Source: Candidatus Eiseniibacteriota bacterium
GTDB lineage: Bacteria > Eisenbacteria > RBG-16-71-46
Direction: 5' to 3'
DNA length: 42,360 bases
Assembly: GCA_016710095.1 (NCBI GenBank)
Contig: JADJLL010000028.1
Coordinates: forward strand, 1-42,360
The notes under the pieces were generated by a model that worked only from the letters and a program-made list of their open reading frames with translations, searched no databases and was not told the origin of the DNA. Each line of letters starts with the position of its first letter. Within the stretch, counting starts at the first letter, position 1. Both the position numbers and the translations under genes were made by a program. Below are positions 8,763-15,218 of the stretch, piece by piece.

Positions 8763-9305
8763 CTATTTCCCCGTCGCGGCCCGCCGGCGCTCCTCGAGCA
8801 GGCGCGCGAGTGCGGTGGCCGAGAGCCCGTAGGTCTCGGGCAGGGCACCCTCGAATCCGCAGATCGCGGCGTTCAGCCCGCGCAGCCCTTGCGGCAGGCG
8901 GTCACCGCCCGCGCTCTCGTCGCTCGAATATCCCGGACGAAAGTTCATCCCGACGAATTTCGTGAGCCCGAACGGCGGCACGCCGTACACGCCGAACTCC
9001 GTCACGTCGCTCCACAGGATGCGAAAAGTTCGGAAGGGCGAAACACAGGTGAGGCCGTCGGCTTCGATCACGAGCGCGTTGCCCTCCGGTCCCATGAGGA
9101 AAAGCGCGCTCAGCGAGCAAAGCGCGAAGAAGAGGGTCACGAACCATCCGCTCGGCTCGTGGTCGCGGATCATGAACACGCCGGCGGCCGTGAAGAAGAG
9201 CGAGATCGCCGCCACAGCCCACTTGCGCCAGGCACGCGGCCGGAGCGTCAGCGAAGCGGGCGGCGGGCTGGCGGAAGTCGCGAGGGGATCGGAGGGCGCG
9301 GTCAT
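8763..9305 (-). CDS. Small membrane protein, STM3941-like (two TM helices plus PH-like domain)
   Basis: A 180-residue protein. Two adjacent hydrophobic helices (~residues 30-65) are followed by a soluble domain with ALVIEADGLTCVSPFRTFRI and LWSDVTEFGVYGVPPFGLTK. It ends with ETYGLSATALARLLEERR. This order (TM hairpin, PH-like strand pattern with a WSDV motif, closing helix) resembles the STM3941 family of uncharacterised proteins. The function is unknown. The ATG at 9305 is chosen over longer in-frame options because it directly precedes the low-complexity cytoplasmic lead-in. It is followed by its own terminator. Confidence 0.7.
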   Translation of the reverse strand: MTAPSDPLATSASPPPASLTLRPRAWRKWAVAAISLFFTAAGVFMIRDHEPSGWFVTLFFALCSLSALFLMGPEGNALVIEADGLTCVSPFRTFRILWSDVTEFGVYGVPPFGLTKFVGMNFRPGYSSDESAGGDRLPQGLRGLNAAICGFEGALPETYGLSATALARLLEERRRAATGK

Positions 9306-9367
9306 GCGCGCAGACTGTCCGAAAGCGGCGGGGCGTGGCAACCGGGTCGACTCGCCGGCGGCATCGA

Positions 9368-9455
9368 GGTGCCGCGATCTCATCGCGGCACCACGGACGT
9401 TCGGCGCCCGGTGGAGCTTCCCCCGAAGGCATCCACCGGTGCTTTCCGTCCGTGG
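9368..9455. promoter_or_regulatory. Perfect palindrome plus long bipartite stem-loop in a divergent intergenic region
   Basis: 9368-9378 and 9382-9392 form a perfect 11-bp inverted repeat (GGTGCCGCGAT / ATCGCGGCACC) with a 3-base centre. Immediately after, 9391-9455 folds as 8 bp (9391-9398 with 9448-9455), an internal loop, 8 bp (9408-9415 with 9432-9439), and a small CTTC-CCCC-GAAG tip. The 13-mer at the tip (GCTTCCCCCGAAG, 9416-9428) recurs at 9512-9524. The whole 9306-9628 gap (323 bases between divergent genes) holds no credible coding sequence. It could be an operator region or a structured leader/ncRNA. Confidence 0.5.
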
Positions 9456-9589
9456 CGTCGCAACGTCTGGCGTGACTTCCGGGTCACACGGCGTGCTATC
9501 TTGCGCGCCTCGCTTCCCCCGAAGCGCCTGCCCTATCCGATATTCCGACGAGGCTCCATCACTCTAGGGATATGGCTCGGCGAAACCCA

Positions 9590-9605
9590 TACGTGTATCC
9601 ACGTA
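9590..9605. promoter_or_regulatory. Inverted repeat just upstream of the LuxR-type gene (candidate operator)
   Basis: TACGTG-TATC-CACGTA is a 6+4+6 perfect inverted repeat ending 23 bases before the ATG. Its position suits autoregulatory binding or a translational hairpin. There is no experimental or comparative support. Confidence 0.35.
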
Positions 9606-9628
9606 GGTGTTTCCTCAACGGGGGAACC

Positions 9629-10507
9629 ATGCCCTTGAACGACCGCGATCTCGACGTGCTCCAGAAGGCCACGCTCGAGTTGCACGAGGATCGCGATCTC
9701 GACGGCTTTCGCGACGCCGTTCCCGACATCGTGCTGGCAGCCGTTCCGGGCTCTCAGTTCCTGTGGATGGAGAGCGGATTCTCCCGGATCGAACAGCCGG
9801 TCCTGAACGTGGTGCGTTGGGAGCACCCGAAGAAGTTCACCGAACCGCTGGTGCAGCGCCTCATGGAGCAGATCGAGTCGCATCCGTTCACGGTGCACGC
9901 GCGCAGCACGGGCGACTGGGGCCCGCTGGCGCTCTCGGACTTCTGGACGGACGCGCAACTCAAGCGATCGTCGCTGTGGCGTGACGTCTACCGCCACGTC
10001 GGAGTCGGCCGGCTGCTCGCGTGCGCGGCGTTCCGGGGCAATCGCGTCGGCACGCTGAACGTGTGCCGCCCGCTCGGCGCGCCACACTTTTCCGAACGCG
10101 ATCGCACGATGCTCAAGCTGCTCCTGCCCCACTACGTCCAGGCGCTGCAGGCGGCCGAGCGCGAGACGATGCGCCACCAGGGCGACGGCGAGACGCTGCC
10201 CACGCTCGGGCTCACCAAGCGCGAGGTGCAGGTGGCAGCCTGGCTCGCGCGCGGCCGCACGAACGGCGAGATCGCGAGCATCCTCGCGATGCAGCCGCGC
10301 ACGGTCGAGAAGCACGTCGAGCGCATCCTCGTGAAGCTCGGCGTCGAGAACCGCACGGCGGCGGCGATGGTCGTCGGAGGGCGGCTCGCATACGCGACGC
10401 AGCCGGGGCCGGGCCAGGACTCCGGGAAAGCGCCGGAGGCGGCGAAGCCCGCCGCACGAAAAACACGCGCGCGCCGCGCCCCTCCCGCGCGCTCACTCGC
10501 GCGGTAG
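9629..10507 (+). CDS. LuxR-type HTH transcriptional regulator, paralog 1
   Basis: A 292-residue protein. The N-terminal ~190 residues form a GAF-like sensory region (PLNDRDLDVLQKATLELHED through QLKRSSLWRDVYRHVGVGRL). This leads to the C-terminal GerE/LuxR HTH (LGLTKREVQVAAWLARGRTN, then RTVEKHVERILVKLGVENRT). It lacks the D-x-x-phosphorylation receiver of NarL proteins. A basic Ala/Lys/Arg tail of ~35 residues follows the HTH. The ATG at 9629 has GGGGGA five bases upstream. Its closest match in the window is the gene at 12912. Its 3' end overlaps the convergent DUF6544-like gene by 15 bases. The ligand is unknown. Confidence 0.87.
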   Translation: MPLNDRDLDVLQKATLELHEDRDLDGFRDAVPDIVLAAVPGSQFLWMESGFSRIEQPVLNVVRWEHPKKFTEPLVQRLMEQIESHPFTVHARSTGDWGPLALSDFWTDAQLKRSSLWRDVYRHVGVGRLLACAAFRGNRVGTLNVCRPLGAPHFSERDRTMLKLLLPHYVQALQAAERETMRHQGDGETLPTLGLTKREVQVAAWLARGRTNGEIASILAMQPRTVEKHVERILVKLGVENRTAAAMVVGGRLAYATQPGPGQDSGKAPEAAKPAARKTRARRAPPARSLAR

Positions 10508-11345
10508 CCAGACCACTTCGAGCATCTCGAGCTGCGCGTAGTCGAACGCGCCCCCGGGCAGGTGCCACCGGGCCGCGCCGCGCGAAGCGAGTTCGTGCGG
10601 ACCGAACGCGATGTAGTCGCGCACCGGTGTACTCCACCGCCGCGCGGTGAAGTGCTTGCCGTCGGGCGAAGCGGCCGCGCGGTCGTCGGACACGAAGTCG
10701 AGCAGCCGCCCGCTGCTGCCGAACACGAGCGTCGCCTGCACGGTCTGCCCGGCGTGACGGAACGTCGCCGCCACCGAGTCGAACGACAGCTCCCGCCACG
10801 TGATCGCGGGGTCGAGCAGCGTCGGCGGCGCGAGCACCGCCATGTCGTTGAGCAGCGTCACGGACTCGGCACGGTCCATCAAGGGGCCCGCCGCCTGCAT
10901 CACGGGGATGAGCCCGAAGAGCCGGATGTCCATCGTCGCGTGTCCGTTCACGAGCCGGTGCAGCCCGATCACGGGCAGCCCCTTCATGGTCGCGCGCAGG
11001 AAGAAGAGCCGCGCGGGCGGATCGGTGAAGCTCACCTGCTCGACCTCGACCGGCATCCAATCCGCCGCGGGCCCGCTGCGCAGCCGGCCGCGAAAGCGCA
11101 CGCGGTACTCCTGCGGGTACGGCGCACCCGCGGTCGCGGCGGTCACGAGGTAACGCTGCACCTGCTCGGGCAGCCGCACGGAGCTCGGTGTCGCTCATGT
11201 AGCGGGCCGCGTGCTCGCGCGCACGACCGGCGGCGACGTCGCGATCGAACTGCGCCCGCAGCGCTCCGCCCGTGTGCACCTGCCACGCGACGAACAAAGC
11301 CGTCGCGACGAGAAGTGCGAGCGCCACGCGCGGAAGGAGGATCAT
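10493..11345 (-). CDS. DUF6544/DUF6920-like membrane-anchored protein, frameshifted
   Basis: An N-terminal TM anchor (ILLPRVALALLVATALFVAW) is read from the ATG at 11345. The body resumes in the next frame at RLPEQVQRYLVTA. That body shows the family-like pattern of LPEQVQRYL, EQVSFTDPPARLFFLRATM, RLFGLIPVMQAAGPLMDRAE and WHLPGGAFDYAQLEMLEVVW. The junction lies at 11172-11186, and the 853-base span is 3n+1, so one extra base is implied (expected ~283 residues). The ATG overlaps the DUF3224 stop (ATGA), so the two form an operon. The gene may be a living gene with a consensus error. The function is unknown. Confidence 0.7.
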
Positions 11346-11738
11346 GCGGGAAGCTCGTAGTCGAGCACGTAGGTGTGCTTGCCCGCTTTCGACGAGGATC
11401 ACCATCGCGCCGGTGAGTCCCGCGAGCGCACCGGTGCCCGAGTCGGGCACGACCGTGATGCGCAACGTCGGCACGCCGCGATCCATGACGCCCGTGTGCT
11501 GCAGCACGAACGAGCCTTCGCGCCCGTCGAGCACGCCGGTCACGCGTTCGATCGCCGAGTACGCGGCGGAGGCCTTCACGAGCGTCATCGCCGAGAGCAT
11601 CGTTCCGGTCGCGGTCGCGTCCAGCGCGCCGTGGTAGCGCTTCTCGAGTCCGAGCCGCGCGAGCGTGACGCCGCCTTCGACCGCGTCGTTGTCCTGCGGC
11701 TGCATCTTCACGTCGAAAAGTCCGGTGACGCTCGGCAT
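11342..11738 (-). CDS. DUF3224 family protein, frameshifted near its C-terminus
   Basis: Expected ~131 residues. The DUF3224 pattern is clear: VTGLFDVKMQPQDNDAVEGG, RYHGALDATATGTMLSAM, SAAYSAIERVTGVLDGREGS, FVLQHTGVMDRGVPTLRITV and VPDSGTGALAGLTGAMVILV. The conserved ending AGKHTYVLDYELPA then stop lies in a different frame. One extra base around 11387-11394 (a GAAAG context) explains it, and the span of 397 bases is 3n+1. DUF3224 proteins are small barrel proteins of unknown role, often annotated near heme or stress genes. It is coupled by ATGA overlap to the downstream gene. Confidence 0.82.
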
Positions 11739-11843
11739 GGGGCGAGTCTCCGAAGGTGAGAACCGGTGGGAAGTGGTCGCGGGAGGTCTACCACGCGCGA
11801 CGCGCCACGGGCACGACGCGTTCCCCGGAGCGGAGCCGCCGGG

Positions 11844-12704
11844 TCAGGCCGTGGGCTTCGGCGGGACCTGCGGGGCGGAAGGCACAGCGGGCGCCGAAGG
11901 CGCAGCGGGCGCCGAAGGCGGCGCGCCCTCGTCCTTCGGGCGCACGGCGTTCTCGAGCGTGCGGAGCACCTCGAGCGAGCGCAGCCCCTGGAAGCGCTGG
12001 AAGTGCATCCGCAGGAAGTCGTCCACGACGCGGAACAGCTCGCCCGCGCGCGGCAGCTCGACGTACTCGCCCGCGTCGGCGACCGGGCGCGACAGGATGA
12101 GCGCGAACGAGGCGAGCGCGTCGGGCGACAGCACCACCACGCCCCCTTCGCGCGCCGCGCATGCGTCGCACAGCAGCCCGCCGCGCGCGGGCGAGAACAC
12201 GCGCCGCGGCGACACCGGCCGGCCATCCACCGCGCACGCGTCGAGCCGCGGGCGATAGCCCAGTTCGCTCGCGAGCTGCAGCTGGAACGCGAGCGTCACC
12301 GCCGCGAGCGAACCCACGGGCGCCTTCGCGCAGCCCGCGAGAGTCGCGATGAGCAGCGAGTACAGCTCGCCGTGCGGTTCTTCGCCCCACACGAGCCGGT
12401 CGACGAGTTCGAGCGACGCCTGCGCATGCGCGAGCCGCGTGATGTCGGTGAGCCGCGAGCCCAGCGGGTCGAGCACTTCCGCCTGGCTCAGCAGGTGCAG
12501 GTCGCGGTCGGGCTTCTGGTAGAAGACGAAACGCGATCGCGACAGCGGCTCGAGCGCGAACCCGAACCGCGACGGCAGCTTGCGCGCGCCCTTGGCCACG
12601 AATCGGCGCAGCCCGAAGTCGCGCGTGTACGCGGCGACGATACGGCTCGTGTCGCCGAGCGCATGCACCTTGAGCACGATGCCTTCGGTGGAAACGATCG
12701 CCAT
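11844..12704 (-). CDS. recO: DNA repair protein RecO
   Basis: A 286-residue RecO, which with RecR and RecF loads RecA at gaps and anneals SSB-coated strands. The N-terminal OB fold has STEGIVLKVHALGDTSRIVA, AYTRDFGLRRFVAKGARKL and RFGFALEPLSRSRFVFYQK. The helical region follows, then a zinc-ribbon-like stretch (LDACAVDGRPV...ARGGLLCDAC) in which one of the usual four cysteines is replaced. A Pro/Ala/Ser repeat tail (~25 residues) after the domain is non-standard. The ATG at 12704 gives the canonical N-terminus MAIVSTEGIV. It is divergent from the LuxR-type gene at 12912, with a 207-base spacer. Confidence 0.92.
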   Translation of the reverse strand: MAIVSTEGIVLKVHALGDTSRIVAAYTRDFGLRRFVAKGARKLPSRFGFALEPLSRSRFVFYQKPDRDLHLLSQAEVLDPLGSRLTDITRLAHAQASLELVDRLVWGEEPHGELYSLLIATLAGCAKAPVGSLAAVTLAFQLQLASELGYRPRLDACAVDGRPVSPRRVFSPARGGLLCDACAAREGGVVVLSPDALASFALILSRPVADAGEYVELPRAGELFRVVDDFLRMHFQRFQGLRSLEVLRTLENAVRPKDEGAPPSAPAAPSAPAVPSAPQVPPKPTA

Positions 12705-12911
12705 GGTCGGGGACCTCGCCGCGGCGCCGGGATGGCGCCATCGAGAGGCGCGGCATCCTAGCCCGGACCCTTCCCGCACCGCGAACGGGGCGCTGCGGCC
12801 CGCATCGCGCTCCCGCCGCGGCCGACTGCGCGTACCCTGCGCGTCGTCGTTTCCCCGCGCGCGGCCCCGCGCTCGCTCCGTCGTTCGCCGCCACCGTGAA
12901 TCCGAGGGCTG

Positions 12912-13718
12912 ATGCTGCTCAAGAAGCGTGATCTCGACGCGCTGCAGACCGCGATACTCGGCCTGCACGAAGAGCGCGAACTCGACGCGTTCCGGAACGC
13001 GTTCTTCTCGATCGTGCTCGAGGCGATCCCCGCCGAGCACTGCACGTGGATGGAGATCGGGTTCGGCGACACCAACCTGAACGCCGTACAGCAGGTCGTG
13101 ACGCTCTGGGAATCCTCGCCGCGCCTGACGCCGAAGCTCCAGCGTGCGCTGCTCTCGCACATCGAGGATCACCCGTTCACGACACACGCGCGGGCGACCG
13201 GGAAGTGGGGCCCGTTCCGCCTCTCCGACTTCTGGACGCCGCGACAGATCCGCGCGTCGGCGGTCTGGCGCGAGGGGTACCAGCACCTGAACGTGGGGCG
13301 GTTGCTCGCGGGCTGCGCGTTCCGCGCGAACCGGATGGTGACGCTCAACTTCGCCCGGCCGTTTTCCGCGCGCGATTTCAGCGAGCGCGACCGGCGCATG
13401 CTCGAGCTGCTGCTGCCGCACTTCATGCAGGCGCTGCAGTCCGCGGAGCGCCACTCGGCGATTCGCGCGAAAGACGCGACGCCACTGCCGATGCTCGGGC
13501 TCACGCCGCGCGAAGCGGAAGTCGCCGTGTGGCTCGCGCGCGGCCGCACCAATCCCGAGATCGCGACGATCCTCGCCCTGCGCCAGCGCACGGTCGAGAA
13601 GCACGTCGAGAACATCCTCGCCAAGCTCGCGGCCGAGAACCGCACCGAGGCCGCGATGCTGATCGCCGGCGCCGTGAAGATGGCAACGCACGAAGGCCCG
13701 GCGGCGCGCAAGCGCTGA
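12912..13718 (+). CDS. LuxR-type HTH transcriptional regulator, paralog 2
   Basis: A 268-residue protein that aligns along its whole length with the regulator at 9629. Shared blocks include RDLDALQTAILGLHEERELD, EDHPFTTHARATGKWGPFRL, SDFW, HLNVGRLLAGCAFRANRM, SARDFSERDRRMLELLLPHF and the HTH LGLTPREAEVAVWLARGRTN with RTVEKHVENILAKLAAENRT. It lacks the long basic tail of paralog 1. The ATG at 12912 is preceded by GAGGG. The ligand and targets are unknown. It runs toward a convergent DUF1801 gene only 23 bases away, with a small 6-bp hairpin at 13724-13739 in the gap. Confidence 0.87.
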   Translation: MLLKKRDLDALQTAILGLHEERELDAFRNAFFSIVLEAIPAEHCTWMEIGFGDTNLNAVQQVVTLWESSPRLTPKLQRALLSHIEDHPFTTHARATGKWGPFRLSDFWTPRQIRASAVWREGYQHLNVGRLLAGCAFRANRMVTLNFARPFSARDFSERDRRMLELLLPHFMQALQSAERHSAIRAKDATPLPMLGLTPREAEVAVWLARGRTNPEIATILALRQRTVEKHVENILAKLAAENRTEAAMLIAGAVKMATHEGPAARKR

Positions 13719-13723
13719 GCGCG

Positions 13724-13739
13724 ACGCCGGAGCCGGCGT
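13724..13739. terminator. Small hairpin between convergent genes
   Basis: ACGCCG-GAGC-CGGCGT lies between the stop codons at 13718 and 13742. It is short and has no T-run, so its role as terminator is weakly supported. Confidence 0.3.
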
Positions 13740-13741
13740 GA

Positions 13742-14332
13742 CTACCGGCGAGCGGCGGTCTTCTTCGCGGCGGGCTTCTTCTTCGCGGCGGGCTTCGCCT
13801 TGGCGACAGCCTTCTTCTTCGCGGGCGCCGCGGCCTTCTTGCTCGCGGGCTTGGCGGGCTTCGCCGGCTTCGCCGGCTTCGCCTTCTTCGCGCCGTGTGC
13901 CGCGTCGTGCTGAGCGACCGCATCGTCCACGGAGACGGTGCCGACGAGCTTCGCGACCGCGGGCTGGAGCAGCGCGTCGAGCGTCTTGAACCGAATGCAC
14001 GAGCCGCCCATGTCGAGCTTCATCCCGGCATCGCGATACGCCTTCACGAACACCTCGCGCGCGCCGGTCGAGGCATAGGCGCCCATGCTGTAGAGCGCGA
14101 AGTTGTTCTTCTGCGCCGCCAGCGCGAGCACGGCGTACGGCTGGCCGTTGTAGGTCACGGGCAGGCGGGCGGGCGGCACGATCCACGAGATCATGCCGTA
14201 CTGCATGACCTCCGCGAATCCCTTCGGCAGGTGCTTGTTCACGAGGTCACGCACGGCCGAGAGTACGGCGCGGCGATCCGCGGGAAGCTCCTTCAGGTAT
14301 TGCGCGACGGACGTGGCCTTGCTGCTCACCAT
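13742..14332 (-). CDS. DUF1801 protein with a histone-H1-like basic tail
   Basis: A 196-residue protein. Residues ~1-135 are a DUF1801/YdhG-like domain: VAQYLKELPADRRAVLSAVR, GFAEVMQYGMISWIVPPARL, YVLALAAQKNNFALYSMGAY-like core, and KLDMGGSCIRFKTLDALLQP. From ~148 the chain becomes a Lys/Ala/Pro repeat tail (KPAKPAKPAKPASKK, AAPAKKK, KPAAKK), reminiscent of eukaryotic H1 and bacterial Hc1-like tails. The tail suggests nucleic-acid binding; the domain function is unknown. The ATG at 14332 has GGGGG 8 bases upstream. It is 30 bases downstream of the DUF502 gene and probably co-transcribed with it. Confidence 0.85.
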   Translation of the reverse strand: MVSSKATSVAQYLKELPADRRAVLSAVRDLVNKHLPKGFAEVMQYGMISWIVPPARLPVTYNGQPYAVLALAAQKNNFALYSMGAYASTGAREVFVKAYRDAGMKLDMGGSCIRFKTLDALLQPAVAKLVGTVSVDDAVAQHDAAHGAKKAKPAKPAKPAKPASKKAAAPAKKKAVAKAKPAAKKKPAAKKTAARR

Positions 14333-14362
14333 GGGATGCCCCCGAGGATGGAGTGGGTTGCG

Positions 14363-15019
14363 TCAGGCGTTCTGCGAATCGGCGGGCGCGACGACGCCGG
14401 GCTGCACGACGCCGCCCGACACGACCACCTTCAGCCCTTCCTCGATCGTCCAATCGAGGGAGATGAGATCGACCTTCGGCGCGTAGTGCACGAAGCCCGA
14501 TGCGGGATTCGGTGTGTGCGGGATGAATACGCACGCCACGTCGGCGCCGAGCTTCTTCTTGATCTCGTCGCTCACGTGGCCGGTGACGAACCCGATGCGC
14601 CACATGTTCGGCTGCGGCCACTGGATGAGCACGACCTTGCGGAACGCCTGGTCCTCCTTCTGCGTGAGGAACGCCTCGCCGAGCGACTTGGTCGAGCCGT
14701 ACACGAGGCCGACGCCGGGGATGCGCGAGAGCGCCTTGTCCCACAGCCGCGCGATCGGGCCCTGGCCGGCGAGCGAGGCGAGGAAACCGACGATCACGAG
14801 CAGCGTGAGCGTCGCGAGCAACCCGAGCCCGGGAATGCGGTGGTAATCGAGCGCCTCGAACCGCAGGTAGCGACCGAGCAGGTTGTCCACCCAGTTGAGC
14901 AGGCGATAGAAGACGAAGAGCGTCACCGCCGTCGGCGCGAGCACGAGCAGTCCGGTGAGCAGGTAGTTGCGAAGCCGGCCGAACGGGCCGACGGGTCCCT
15001 GGGGGCGAGAAGGCGTCAT
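14363..15019 (-). CDS. DUF502 family inner-membrane protein
   Basis: A 218-residue protein with two or more TM segments (LLTGLLVLAPTAVTLFVFY and LLATLTLLVIVGFLASLAG). The conserved DUF502 features are YGSTKSLGEAFL, VVLIQWPQPNMWRIGFVTG and VFIPHTPNPASGFVHYAPK, followed by ISLDWTIEEGLKVVVSGG. This family is widespread and uncharacterised; a plant member is linked to COV1. No function is assigned. The ATG at 15019 opens the cytosolic lead-in. It probably forms a two-gene unit with the DUF1801 gene. Confidence 0.9.
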   Translation of the reverse strand: MTPSRPQGPVGPFGRLRNYLLTGLLVLAPTAVTLFVFYRLLNWVDNLLGRYLRFEALDYHRIPGLGLLATLTLLVIVGFLASLAGQGPIARLWDKALSRIPGVGLVYGSTKSLGEAFLTQKEDQAFRKVVLIQWPQPNMWRIGFVTGHVSDEIKKKLGADVACVFIPHTPNPASGFVHYAPKVDLISLDWTIEEGLKVVVSGGVVQPGVVAPADSQNA

Positions 15020-15124
15020 GAGTGGGGAATGCTCCGGGTCCTGTGCGGGAAATCCGCGCGCACTCTATCGCGACGATTGCGCGCGTGCGAACGACCGAAG
15101 CGAACGGGACTGCCGCAACGGCGA

Positions 15125-15150
15125 CGGCCGCCTCCCGAAGGAAGCGGCCG
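15125..15150 (-). terminator. Hairpin (repeat copy B) downstream of the beta-helix-like gene
   Basis: A 7-bp stem, C/A mismatch, 3 bp and C(TTCG)G tip on the minus strand have the same architecture as the pyrR hairpin, with 19 identical bases at the core. It is the second of two tandem hairpins after the stop codon at 15219. Confidence 0.55.
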
Positions 15151-15173
15151 CGCCGCCGGGGCCCCCGGCCCCG

Positions 15174-15202
15174 GGGTCGAGCCGGGGGGCCGGTCTCGAC
15201 CC
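15174..15202 (-). terminator. Hairpin immediately after the beta-helix-like gene
   Basis: GGGTCGAG / CTCGACCC (8 bp) continues with CCGG / CCGG around a GGGG loop, with one bulged T. It starts 17 bases past the TGA at 15219. No T-run follows, so termination may be shared with the hairpin at 15125. Confidence 0.5.
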
Positions 15203-15218
15203 ATGTTCATTCGCGCCG

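Noticed and set aside
13800..13900. A tandem DNA repeat or CRISPR-like array
   Set aside because: The repetition is simply codons for the Lys/Ala/Pro tail of the DUF1801 protein, with no regular spacer structure.
11844..14186. RecO read as a 780-residue fusion
   Set aside because: The extra N-terminal part is antisense to the LuxR-type and DUF1801 genes. RecO starts normally at 12704.
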